Source: Moorella thermoacetica
GTDB taxonomy: Bacteria > Bacillota > DSM-521 > Neomoorellales > Neomoorellaceae
NCBI RefSeq assembly: GCF_001267405.1
Contig: NZ_CP012369.1
Coordinates: 1,142,001 to 1,206,000 of the forward strand
DNA: 64,000 nt
Direction of reading: 5' to 3'
Numbering within the stretch: the first letter of the stretch is position 1; the number at the start of each line of letters is the position of its first letter. Shown piece by piece: positions 16,530 through 24,005 of the stretch. Both the position numbers and the translations under genes were made by a program. Below the pieces are notes generated by a model. That model was not told the origin of the DNA and did no database searches. It saw only the letters and a program-made list of their open reading frames with translations.

Positions 16530-17806
16530 CCTAGCTTCCCTCCCGGTAGCAAATTGTCAGGGGACCAGCCGGCAGCCCGGGCTGCCTGGAGCATAGTTTC
16601 CGTAAGACCGACGCTACTTTCCAGGACCTGGCCGGTAGCGGTTACATCCCCCTGGCGGAAAGCGTTGAGCCAGCGGATGGTAAAGGGGTGAATGCCCAGC
16701 TGCGCAGCCAGTTCGTCCATCTGGCTTTCATAAGCCAGGGGCGGCTGGGTGGCGCCAAAGCCGCGCATAGCCCCCGTAAAGGGGTTGTTGGTATAGACGG
16801 CATAGGCATCGATCTTGACGTTGGGGATGACATAAGGCCCGGTGGCATGGATGGCCGCCTTACGCAGTACATTGGGGGCCCAGGAACAATAGGCGCCGCT
16901 GTCGCCGATAATTTCGGCTTCCAGGGCCGTTAATTTCCCCTCGCGTGTAGCCCCGGTCTTATAGCGCATAATCATGGGATGCCGTTTGCTGTGGGCGAAA
17001 AAGGATTCTTCCCTGCTGAGAACCATTTTGGCCGGCCGGCGGGTATGGACGGCCAGCAAAGCCACCAGGGTCTGCAGGGTCATATCTTCCCGGCCGCCGA
17101 AGGCACCCCCCACCGCCGGAGCCACAATGCGGACGCGATCCTGGTTCCAGCCCAGCACCCGTGCTACTTCCGTCCGATCCCAGTGGACATACTGGGTGGC
17201 CACATAGATTATAAGGTGGCCGCGCTCGTCCAGCCGGGCCACTGCGGCTTCCGGTTGGAGGAAGGCGTGGTCCAGGAGCTGGGTACGGTAGGTGTTTTCC
17301 ACAACCACGTCGGCAGCGGCGAAACCGGCCGCCACGTCGCCCCTCCTGATGGGCAGGTGGTAAATAATATTCTCCTGGTCGGGATGGACCCGGGGCGCGC
17401 CCGGTTGCATCGCGGCCACCGGGTCCAGGAGGGCCGGTAGTTCCTCATAGTCCACCTTTACCATAGCGGCCCCTTCCCGGGCCGCCGCCGGGGTGGTAGC
17501 CCCCACCAGGGCTACGACGTCGTTAACCGAGCGCACCTCGTTTCCGGCGAGGACGGGCATATCCTGGAAAAGAACACCCTGGCCGTTGTGTCCGGGAATA
17601 TCCCGGGCGGTAAGCACGCAGAGGACCCCGGGTACCTTCAGGGCTGCGGCGGTGTCGATATTGACAATCCTGGCGTGGGGGTGGGGGCTGCGAATAGCCT
17701 GGCCGTAAATCATGCCCGGGAAGACGATATCAGCCGGGTAGATGGCCTCACCGGTGACCTTGGCTCGGGCATCACCTCTGGCGGGGGAAGCACCGATCAC
17801 TCCCAT
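16526..17806 (-). CDS. Molybdenum hydroxylase, N-terminal half of the large subunit
   Basis: 426 aa. N-terminal part of a xanthine-dehydrogenase-family Moco subunit: VTGEAIYPADIVFPGMIYG at the start, DHAFLQPEAAVA, the GGAFGGREDMTLQ Moco loop, and the AMRGFGATQPPLAYE motif near 350. It ends at LPGGKLG, a natural domain boundary. ATG 17806 has AAGGAG eight bases upstream. No [2Fe-2S] or FAD subunit lies next to it, so electron-transfer partners must be elsewhere. Substrate unknown; a purine is suggested by the riboswitch upstream and the amidohydrolase downstream. It could also act on nicotinate or another N-heterocycle. Confidence 0.87.
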   Translation of the reverse strand: MGVIGASPARGDARAKVTGEAIYPADIVFPGMIYGQAIRSPHPHARIVNIDTAAALKVPGVLCVLTARDIPGHNGQGVLFQDMPVLAGNEVRSVNDVVALVGATTPAAAREGAAMVKVDYEELPALLDPVAAMQPGAPRVHPDQENIIYHLPIRRGDVAAGFAAADVVVENTYRTQLLDHAFLQPEAAVARLDERGHLIIYVATQYVHWDRTEVARVLGWNQDRVRIVAPAVGGAFGGREDMTLQTLVALLAVHTRRPAKMVLSREESFFAHSKRHPMIMRYKTGATREGKLTALEAEIIGDSGAYCSWAPNVLRKAAIHATGPYVIPNVKIDAYAVYTNNPFTGAMRGFGATQPPLAYESQMDELAAQLGIHPFTIRWLNAFRQGDVTATGQVLESSVGLTETMLQAARAAGWSPDNLLPGGKLG

Positions 17807-17834
17807 GTGGATCACTCCTTCATATAGAGTTTAT

Positions 17835-17904
17835 AAAAAACCAGGCAACCGGCGCGCAGCAACGAAGATATACCTTCGTAGCCGGGCAATTTGCGGTTGC
17901 CTGG
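17835..17904 (-). terminator. Terminator overlapping the purine aptamer
   Basis: On the minus strand CCAGGCAA (17904-17897, the 5' strand of aptamer helix P3) pairs perfectly with TTGCCTGG (17848-17841), followed by TTTTTT. The nested pairs CCGGC/GCCGG and CGAAG/CTTCG lie inside. Forming it would destroy P3 and the P1 3' strand, so ligand binding should prevent termination. Confidence 0.65.
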
Positions 17905-17942
17905 TAGAAACCCCCGGTCCCTATTGCCGGGGATATACGAAG
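17874..17942 (-). promoter_or_regulatory. Purine riboswitch aptamer, guanine class
   Basis: Minus strand. P1 is CTTCGTA/TACGAAG; the conserved core is GTTTCTACC (J2/3), then the P3 region GGCAACCGCAAATTGCC, then CCGGCTACG. The base before TACG in J3/1 is C (the C74 equivalent), the specificity base for guanine/hypoxanthine rather than adenine. It stands directly upstream of the split molybdenum hydroxylase and amidohydrolase genes. Confidence 0.9.
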
Positions 17943-18321
17943 TTAAGACTGGCTTTATTGAGCTGTTTAATTGAAACCTATTTTAAATATTCTCCCCTTA
18001 TCCTCTGATTCCTGCCTGGAGTTAAAGAAAAATGTAGTGGCTGAATTTCATTTTGTCCCTTACTAAGTCTATTTAGGCCGTTCTGGCCATGAGGAGCATC
18101 TCTTTCCATTGAACAGGGAACTGCCGCATGATGGGGGTTGCGGTTAAAGAAGTTTATATATTGACAGCAATTGCCAATAAGGAGGGCATCTAACCCTCGT
18201 TCATGAGACTAAAGATATCTACCTGGCCGCCCTCACGCAGGTAAAAATCCTCAAGATTTATAGCGATGATGACAGCTATAACTTTATACTGGTATAATTG
18301 TTAGCGGAGGTGGTATGCCAG

Positions 18322-18708
18322 ATGGCTGAGTGTCAGGCCTGTGTTCTAACCTGTATGGATTTTCGCATTCAGGGTCCTGTTGCTGCTTGGTTACGGGAGA
18401 AGGGGTTGGCCGGAAAGTATGATTACTTGTCCCTTCCAGGCGCCAGCCGCAATTTCCTCAATGAAGGCAAACTAACCCTGGTTGAGGATTCTTACCGGCT
18501 CCATCACATTAAAGAAGTCTATTTAATTCACCACGAAGACTGTGGCGCCTACAACCTGGGCGACCTGCCCGTCGAAGAACAACTGGCCCGCCAGCGCCAA
18601 GATATGGAATTGGCTGCCAGGATATTAAAAGAACGCCTTCCGGAACTGAAAGTATACCTTGCCTTCCTTTACCTGGATGGCCACGTCGTTGAACTGACTT
18701 CCATATAG
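18322..18708 (+). CDS. Beta-carbonic-anhydrase-like protein
   Basis: 128 aa, shorter than true beta-carbonic anhydrases (about 170-220). It keeps the zinc-site pattern: CMDFR at 11-15 (the Cys and Asp-Arg pair) and HHEDCGAY at 70-77 (His and Cys ligands), plus the LSLPGASRN loop. Small archaeal and clostridial proteins of this type exist, and their activity is not established. ATG 18322 follows GGAGGTGG; the frame extends to 18298 without a better start. Monocistronic. Confidence 0.75.
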   Translation: MAECQACVLTCMDFRIQGPVAAWLREKGLAGKYDYLSLPGASRNFLNEGKLTLVEDSYRLHHIKEVYLIHHEDCGAYNLGDLPVEEQLARQRQDMELAARILKERLPELKVYLAFLYLDGHVVELTSI

Positions 18709-18711
18709 CCA

Positions 18712-18923
18712 CCTATTATCCCGCTATTTAAGAAGAAGCCCTCATTGGGGCTAGCGCCCCCGCCAGCGAACCATGAAATTGTAGGCTGAGGCAAGAGGCT
18801 GGAGGGTACAGGTGGGGGGCGACTCGGTTCGGGGCGTAAACTTTGCGCGAAGGGGATTTATAGGAAAAACCTTAATTGCCTGCCTGTGGTCGAGCGGAAC
18901 ACTGGTGGGGGTCGTCATTTATC
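18712..18923 (+). repeat. Possible second copy of a non-coding repeat
   Basis: Non-coding stretch with a GGGGCTAGCGCCCCC hairpin at about 18746-18760, then GGCTGGAGGGTACAG (about 18790) and AAACTTTGCGC (about 18838). The last two motifs also occur, in the same order, between cbiM and cbiN (11698-11954). Similarity outside these blocks is weak. Confidence 0.35.
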
Positions 18924-19922
18924 TCACTTGAACAACAGCTTTACCGGCAGGCAGGAACCACCGGGAGACATAAAAAGCATCTCGGTGATGCCCTCGGGGA
19001 CCGTGGTTCCAAGATAAACAGCCTGGGCTGGTGAGGAAATAAAGCCCTCTAACGGTACCGACACCTCCCCGGCGTTAAAAATCAGGGTGCCCCCAAAACT
19101 GCCCCCGGCAGGGATTAAATAAACTCCTGTTTTTTTATCTGATTTGATTTTTAGCCGGTAGAGCATGCCGTAATTACCTGCGTTCCAGACCGACGAACCG
19201 GTAATCCCATCCACCCCGGCCATATACTTATCATCGCTGCCGTCAGCCAGTAAAATGGAACCGGTCTTTGCCCCCCGGAGGTCGATGGTCATTTCCCTGT
19301 CGGCTGCGGCAAACGTACCCCGGACGTGCACACCGTCCCTGGGAAGCACTCCCAGCCGGCTGTAGGCTTCCAAGACATTTACCGTAGCCGGGACGGCCAC
19401 AAAGGCCACCGTAATTTCCTCACTGGTTTTCAGGTCGATAATGCCGTGGACCACTTGATAGCGTACCGCTGCCGGGGCACCGGGATTGAGCACTAAAATT
19501 TGCCCTGGTTTGAGGGTATACCTTCGCTGCCCCTGGGAATGGTAGTAAGCCGTAAAGGCCGTCCTGGCGACAAGGTATACGTTATTCGAAGGCCCACCGT
19601 AACCTTCCTTAAGGATACTGACTTCTGCTTCCCTGGGGCTGGTATTTATAGCCAGGACATACACTTTCAATGAGCCTGGGGAGTTAACGTCATGCCAGAA
19701 ATAGAGCCTGCCTTCCCCTTTTAATTTATCCCGGTAGAGGATACCCGGCTTCTCTATGTATTCCGGGTCGTCACTAAAAAGCAACCGGGGACCACTATCC
19801 GCCTTTACGGGCTTCAAGGTATTTTCGGCCTGGCCCATGATATTTTCTACTATTTCTCCCGGCCGGGGAACATCAGTCGCCGGCCGCGGCAGGACCTTTA
19901 TTTCCCGCACATAGGGTTTGCT
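18924..19922 (-). CDS. C-terminal part of a stalk-domain protein, after an in-frame amber codon
   Basis: About 332 codons in the same frame as the upstream gene, from which only a TAG at 19923-19925 separates it. A GTG at 19910 could be read as a start but has no ribosome site. Content: a beta-rich region with PGILYRDKLKGEGRLYFWHD, then INTSPREAEVSILKEGYGGP, as in the C-terminal halves of Moorella-type copper-amine-oxidase stalk-domain proteins. No catalytic motif is recognised. Most simply this is the second half of one extracytoplasmic protein of about 560 residues, made only by readthrough or lost by a nonsense mutation. Confidence 0.6.
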   Translation of the reverse strand, partial: SKPYVREIKVLPRPATDVPRPGEIVENIMGQAENTLKPVKADSGPRLLFSDDPEYIEKPGILYRDKLKGEGRLYFWHDVNSPGSLKVYVLAINTSPREAEVSILKEGYGGPSNNVYLVARTAFTAYYHSQGQRRYTLKPGQILVLNPGAPAAVRYQVVHGIIDLKTSEEITVAFVAVPATVNVLEAYSRLGVLPRDGVHVRGTFAAADREMTIDLRGAKTGSILLADGSDDKYMAGVDGITGSSVWNAGNYGMLYRLKIKSDKKTGVYLIPAGGSFGGTLIFNAGEVSVPLEGFISSPAQAVYLGTTVPEGITEMLFMSPGGSCLPVKLLFK

Positions 19923-20603
19923 CTAGCTACCACGGCTGTCCTTCACTTTCAGGGTAACAGAATAAACCCCGGGCGATGGGAAGATATTCTTCTTGTTTAA
20001 CCACTGGCGTTCGACAATTGCATCGCCGTCACCGTCGCTACTTTTGTCTATGTACTTCACTTCTTCCCCGGCATACACCGGCTCCTGGACGTCAAAATAA
20101 GCAGTCGGCGGCTGATTATCGCTTCCCAAAAGGTAAACTCCCTTTTCTCCTTTACTTTCTGCCATCGGTACCCGGAAGGCATCTTGGAAAAAAGCGGTGG
20201 GAACAAAGATGAGGCCATCTTTTTGCTGGACCTCGGCCGGAAGGATTACGGCCCGGTAGTCAGAACCCGTAAGAAAGACTACCCAGGTGCCCGGGTACAT
20301 TTCCGCCCGCAGGTTGCCGGAATTTACGACAATAGACTGGGGTGGTCCCTCTTGCCATTGGACCGTAAAGCCTAGTTCGTCAGCCAGCCTCCTCAGGGGG
20401 ACCATGAGAACGCCGTCAGAAACATAGGGTGCCGCTGGCAGGGTTGCTTTTTCCCCGTCAACCCAGATCTCCGTTGATCCCGGGGTTAAAATTATTTGCT
20501 TGGCCGGCGGCGAGGCGGCAAGGGCCGTATTTAAAAATGTAGCCATGCAAAGCAGGAGGGCAATTATTGTTACAGGTAGCAAGCGGGTGTTTATACGCTG
20601 CAT
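19923..20603 (-). CDS. Secreted protein with copper-amine-oxidase stalk domain and PKD domain
   Basis: 226 aa to the TAG. An N-terminal signal peptide (LPVTIIALLLCMATFLNTALA) is followed by the copper-amine-oxidase-like N-terminal (stalk) domain: VDGEKATLPAAPYVSDG, MVPLRRLADELG, and FVPTAFFQDAF. A PKD-like beta domain starts near QPPTAYFDVQEP and ends at YSVTLKVKDSRG, where the amber codon cuts in just before the expected last strand. It is probably a cell-surface protein. The sequence after TAG continues the reading frame in a homologous way, so the stop looks secondary. Confidence 0.75.
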   Translation of the reverse strand: MQRINTRLLPVTIIALLLCMATFLNTALAASPPAKQIILTPGSTEIWVDGEKATLPAAPYVSDGVLMVPLRRLADELGFTVQWQEGPPQSIVVNSGNLRAEMYPGTWVVFLTGSDYRAVILPAEVQQKDGLIFVPTAFFQDAFRVPMAESKGEKGVYLLGSDNQPPTAYFDVQEPVYAGEEVKYIDKSSDGDGDAIVERQWLNKKNIFPSPGVYSVTLKVKDSRGS

Positions 20604-20661
20604 CTCTTCTAAACTCCCAAGGTGATTTTGGCGGTCAGGGCGAAGGTTGTTTATGTTTAAT

Positions 20662-20693
20662 AGCCACCATACTGTATAAACTTTATGGTGGCT
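20662..20693. repeat. 10-bp perfect inverted repeat, possible operator
   Basis: AGCCACCATA and TATGGTGGCT separated by 12 AT-rich bases (CTGTATAAACTT), 59 bases upstream of the stalk-domain gene. The AT-rich centre could hold a promoter -10; either a regulator site or an mRNA hairpin. Confidence 0.4.
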
Positions 20694-20840
20694 CCTGGCA
20701 AGTAAAAATAAACCCGCCCTGGCTGGAAGGAGTGGACTAGAGGAGGATTAGGTGGAGATAAAACGGCTTTATATATAATTTTCCCTGCAAGCCTACCCGC
20801 ACGCCCATACTGGCGCGGGAACGCGGTACTAAAACCCAAA

Positions 20841-20867
20841 GACCCGGCAGATTGTCCTTGCCGGGTT
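20841..20867. terminator. Bidirectional terminator-like hairpin
   Basis: ACCCGGCA and TGCCGGGT with an 11-base spacer, followed on the plus strand by TCTTTAT and preceded by A-rich sequence. Confidence 0.5.
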
Positions 20868-21057
20868 CTTTATAGCTGGGCTTATGTTCCCCTTATTTAC
20901 CGTGATGGAACGCGGTATGTTGGCGCTAGACCATAATCCCGGGTATGCCCTAGATGTTCTTCCGGGAACTGGAACGCAGGACGGCCACAGGTAGATGGGG
21001 GCGCGGAGGCCCTCTACTACTAGCCTTTTATTGTTCGATGATGGTGTTTATTACCAG

Positions 21058-21071
21058 CAAACATTTGTTTA
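21058..21071. promoter_or_regulatory. LexA/SOS box, upstream copy
   Basis: CAAACATTTGTTTA resembles the Gram-positive LexA consensus CGAACN4GTTCG with mismatches in both half-sites. It lies just upstream of the -35 box. Confidence 0.5.
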
Positions 21072-21079
21072 TCAATCCC

Positions 21080-21108
21080 TTGTTCGGGACGCCCGGCCAG
21101 GGTATAAT
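21080..21108 (+). promoter_or_regulatory. Promoter of the Y-family polymerase gene
   Basis: TTGTTC (21080-21085), a 17-base spacer and TATAAT (21103-21108). Confidence 0.65.
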
Positions 21109-21113
21109 ATACG

Positions 21114-21127
21114 CAAACATTTGTTCG
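21114..21127. promoter_or_regulatory. LexA/SOS box, downstream copy
   Basis: CAAACATTTGTTCG differs from CGAACN4GTTCG at one position. It starts six bases after the -10 box, where bound LexA would block transcription. Confidence 0.7.
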
Positions 21128-21135
21128 GGGTGAGG

Positions 21136-22338
21136 ATGGTGTCCAGCGATTGTTCCATTCTCCTGTGCGATGCTAACAGTTTCTTTGCCTCTGTGCATCA
21201 GGCCCTGGACCCGGGTTTACGCGGGCGCCCGGTTATCGTCGCCGGCCGGGAGGCTACCCGCCACGGCATTGTCCTGGCAGCCAGCTATGAGGCCAAGCTG
21301 GGTTACGGTATCAAGACCGGCATGACGGTCCGGGAAGCCAGGGGCCTTTGCCCCCACGGGGTCTTTATTCCTCCCCGTCATGACCTGTACATCGAGTTTT
21401 CTACCCGGATCTTACGTATTATGCGGGACTTTACTCCCCTGGTAGAGCCCTTCTCTATAGACGAAGCCTGGCTGGATGTCCGCGGCTGCCGGGATCTCCA
21501 CGGCTCGCCCCTGACCGTAGCCCGGCGGCTGAAGCAAAGGATCAGGGAGGAAGTGGGGATTACCACCAGCGTCGGCCTGGGGCCTTCTAAACTCCTGGCC
21601 AAGATGGCCGCTGAGATGCAGAAGCCTGATGGTCTGACCGTCCTGGATTACGCCGATGTTCCCGGGAAGATGTGGCCCCTCCCCGTCCGGGAACTCTTCG
21701 GCATCGGCCCCCGTATGGAGGCCCACCTGGCCAAACTCGGTATCCATACCATCGGGGAGCTAGCCGGTTTCCCTGTTGAGGTGCTCATTAAGCGTTTTGG
21801 GGTTGTGGGCCGGATTCTCCACCAGTGTGCCCGGGGCATCGACTACAGTCCCGTGGACCCCCATTCCCTGGACACAGTTAAATCCATCGGCCACCAGATC
21901 ACCCTGCCCCGGGACTACCGGGGCTACGAGGAAATCGAGGTGGTCCTGCTGGAACTGGCTGAACTGGTGGCCCGGCGGGTGCGCCTGGGAGGTTATCTGG
22001 GCCGGACGGTGGCTATAAGCCTCAAGGATCCGGAGTTTCACTGGCTGGGGCGCTCCCGTACCCTGCCCCATTATACCGATACCGCGGGGGATATTTACGC
22101 CGCGGCCCGGCATCTCCTGCACCGCCACTGGCCGGAATGGCGAGCCGTGCGGCTGGTCGGGGTCAGCCTGGCCGGCCTGGTGCCGGCGACGGTGCGCCAG
22201 GAAGATCTTTTCGGCCGGGTGGAAAGGCAGGCCCGCCTTGATCGGGCCTGCGACCAGTTAAAAAACCGCTACGGTGAAAGGGTTATTCACCGGGCGGTAT
22301 CTTTAACCGAGGCGGGGGTGCTCTATGGGGGGAGCTAA
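21136..22338 (+). CDS. Y-family DNA polymerase (DinB/UvrX-like)
   Basis: 400 aa translesion polymerase. Palm motifs: ILLCDANSFFASVHQ (first metal Asp) and PFSIDEAWLDV with the catalytic SIDE. Also present are the SYEAKLGYGIKTGMTVREA finger segment, TTSVGLGPSKLLAKMA, the helix-hairpin-helix region around LFGIGPRMEAHLAKLGI, and a C-terminal little-finger domain. The N-terminal CDANSFF instead of VDMDAFF recalls the UvrX/UmuC subgroup. ATG 21136 is chosen for homology at the N-terminus; the ribosome site (GGGTGAGG) is close, and GTG 21139 is an alternative. Two LexA-like boxes flank the promoter, predicting DNA-damage induction. The next gene overlaps its end. Confidence 0.9.
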   Translation: MVSSDCSILLCDANSFFASVHQALDPGLRGRPVIVAGREATRHGIVLAASYEAKLGYGIKTGMTVREARGLCPHGVFIPPRHDLYIEFSTRILRIMRDFTPLVEPFSIDEAWLDVRGCRDLHGSPLTVARRLKQRIREEVGITTSVGLGPSKLLAKMAAEMQKPDGLTVLDYADVPGKMWPLPVRELFGIGPRMEAHLAKLGIHTIGELAGFPVEVLIKRFGVVGRILHQCARGIDYSPVDPHSLDTVKSIGHQITLPRDYRGYEEIEVVLLELAELVARRVRLGGYLGRTVAISLKDPEFHWLGRSRTLPHYTDTAGDIYAAARHLLHRHWPEWRAVRLVGVSLAGLVPATVRQEDLFGRVERQARLDRACDQLKNRYGERVIHRAVSLTEAGVLYGGS

Positions 22339-22621
22339 CGCTTTATATGAGGGCCACCGGCTGATGTTGCCGGGGCTTAAAGACCGGGCGGCGGCCACCT
22401 GCCAGGGCTGTCGCTTCTATGTCCCAATTCTTGGCCGGCAAGAAACGAGACCGGCCTGCCTGGCGGACCTGGACATCTACCTGACCGGTGCCCGCCGGAT
22501 ACCGGCCCACCTCCGGGCCGGGGATTTTATCTGGCAGGCCGGCAAAGAGGCCCTCGTTAAGGCGGTAAATAAGGTGCGGCCGGAAGGCCAGGCCTGCGGT
22601 TTTTATTGCCCGCGGGGGTAA
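22325..22621 (+). CDS. Small Cys-rich protein co-transcribed with the Y-family polymerase
   Basis: 98 aa, not recognised. Five cysteines, in CQGC (26-29), a single Cys at about 45 and C-x3-C near the end (GQACGFYCPRG), could bind zinc or an Fe-S cluster. It overlaps the polymerase gene by 14 bases and has GGGGGTG as ribosome site, so it belongs to the same SOS-type unit. Bacillus polymerases of this type have a small partner (YolD/YqjX), but there is no visible similarity. Its end overlaps the convergent M48 protease gene by 19 bases. Confidence 0.65.
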   Translation: MGGANALYEGHRLMLPGLKDRAAATCQGCRFYVPILGRQETRPACLADLDIYLTGARRIPAHLRAGDFIWQAGKEALVKAVNKVRPEGQACGFYCPRG

Positions 22622-23844
22622 GCCTCCGCCGCCCGGATTCTCTTCAGGGTGGCTGGGTGGGAATAGGTCAGCCATTCGATAAAGGCCGGGGGGGCCACGT
22701 CGGCCAGATTTTTCCGGGCCAGATCCACCTGGAGACGGATCATGGCTCCGGGGTTGCCGGTAAGTTCCAGAGCTACCTGGTCGGCTTCGGTTTCATAGCT
22801 GCGGGAAATGGCATTCTGGATGGGTTGGCCCAAGAAGGAAACCAGTTGCAGGAAGAGGAGTATGACTATCAGGATTTGGGGCGGGTATGGTCCCGGCCGG
22901 GTGATTTCGTAGGTAAATGTGACCCTTAATACGGCATACAGAAGCCCCGTGAGAAAGAAATTGGCCAGTATGCCCCACAGGGATCCCCTGATTATATGGC
23001 CTCGTTGCCAGTGGGCTATTTCATGGGCGATTACCGCTTCAACTTCATCGCTGGGATAGTTATCCACCAGGGTGTCATAGAGGACGATGCGTTTGGTGGC
23101 CCCCAGGCCGGTAAAATAGGCGTTGGCCGTGGTAGTCCGGCGGCTGGCGTCCATGATCAGGATCTGGTCTATTTTCAGGCCGGCTCGGTTGGCCAGGCGG
23201 GTGACCATGGTCTTTATCGGTCCCGCGGTAACCGGCTGGAAGCGGTTAAAAATGGGAGCGATGATCAAGGGCCAGATGAAGGTGGAAATAAAGAGCCAGG
23301 CTGACAGGAAGAGGCCGGCGGCCACCCACCAGGTGCAGGGCCAGCGACCGGTAGCCCAGAAAAGGAGAAGTACGCCGGCTCCGGACAGGACCAGGTCCAG
23401 GAGGGAACCCTTGAGGTAATCGCTCCACCAGGAGGCCAGGCTCTGGGTGGCCAGGCCCCACTGGTGCTGGACGATGAAGCTGCCGTAAAAGTTAAAAGGC
23501 AGGCCAATGGCTTTCAGTAGCAACCATATCAGGCAGAAGTACACCAGCAGGGCCGGATAATAGCGCCCGCCTGTCAGGCGCAGAACCCTCTCGGACCAGG
23601 CGCCGGAGCGGGTGCTGTAGACCAGCCAGACCAGGAAGGCCGTTTTGGCCAGGAAAGCCAGGATGGCCACCAGGCCCATGATCTGCTGGTAACGCCGCGC
23701 CCTTTCCACTTCGGCCGGGGTGAAATACTGCCAGACTGCAGCCGGTATCTGCCCCGGTAAGAGGGTAAAGAAGATGAAGACCAGGCTCAAGATGGCGGCC
23801 ATGATTAACAGGGTGGACCAGATAATGCCAGCCCTGGCACTCAT
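22603..23844 (-). CDS. M48-family membrane protease (Ste24/CAAX-protease-like)
   Basis: 413 aa. Zinc metalloprotease with about seven membrane helices. The active site is VIAHEIAHWQRGH (HExxH), and the third ligand is the Glu in SRSYETEADQVALEL. The long hydrophobic N-terminal half with a TGRWPCTWW loop matches the Ste24 branch rather than HtpX (about 290 aa). Likely quality-control protease for membrane proteins; bacterial substrates are unknown. ATG 23844 has GAGGGGG upstream. Confidence 0.9.
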   Translation of the reverse strand: MSARAGIIWSTLLIMAAILSLVFIFFTLLPGQIPAAVWQYFTPAEVERARRYQQIMGLVAILAFLAKTAFLVWLVYSTRSGAWSERVLRLTGGRYYPALLVYFCLIWLLLKAIGLPFNFYGSFIVQHQWGLATQSLASWWSDYLKGSLLDLVLSGAGVLLLFWATGRWPCTWWVAAGLFLSAWLFISTFIWPLIIAPIFNRFQPVTAGPIKTMVTRLANRAGLKIDQILIMDASRRTTTANAYFTGLGATKRIVLYDTLVDNYPSDEVEAVIAHEIAHWQRGHIIRGSLWGILANFFLTGLLYAVLRVTFTYEITRPGPYPPQILIVILLFLQLVSFLGQPIQNAISRSYETEADQVALELTGNPGAMIRLQVDLARKNLADVAPPAFIEWLTYSHPATLKRIRAAEAYPRGQ

Positions 23845-23944
23845 TGCTATTTTCCCCCTCTGTTTTTAGGCATAGCCTTGCTTTATGCACTATCATATTC
23901 GTTCTTATCTCCCTTATTCCTACCCGCGGGTATACGCGGCATAA

Positions 23945-23976
23945 TCAATAAAAAATCCGGCCCCGTAGGGCCGGGT
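23945..23976 (-). terminator. Intrinsic terminator after the purine permease
   Basis: On the minus strand CCGGCCC pairs with GGGCCGG around a 4-base loop, followed by ATTTTTTATT. It lies about 30 bases after the permease stop. Confidence 0.85.
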
Positions 23977-24005
23977 CCAAGAGCAGGGGGATCTGCTCTG
24001 GCTAA

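Larger units (their letters stand above)
17807..18321. other. Riboswitch leader plus gene-free stretch
   Basis: Contains the purine riboswitch and its terminator (17835-17942, minus). Between about 18127 and 18297 on the plus strand two short frames look like decayed coding sequence: VAVKEVYILTAIANKEGI before a stop, and, in another frame, DIYLAALTQVKILKIYSD up to a TAA near 18297. I cannot name the source gene. A TATAAT at 18292-18297 may serve the carbonic-anhydrase-like gene, but a -35 box at good spacing is not obvious. Confidence 0.4.
20604..21135. other. Intergenic region between the stalk-domain gene and the polymerase gene
   Basis: No convincing gene. It holds a 10-bp inverted repeat (20662-20693) in the upstream region of the stalk-domain gene, a bidirectional terminator-like hairpin (20841-20867), two copies of GGAACGCGGTA (about 20818 and 20909), and, at the right end, the SOS-type promoter of the Y-family polymerase. 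Confidence 0.6.
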
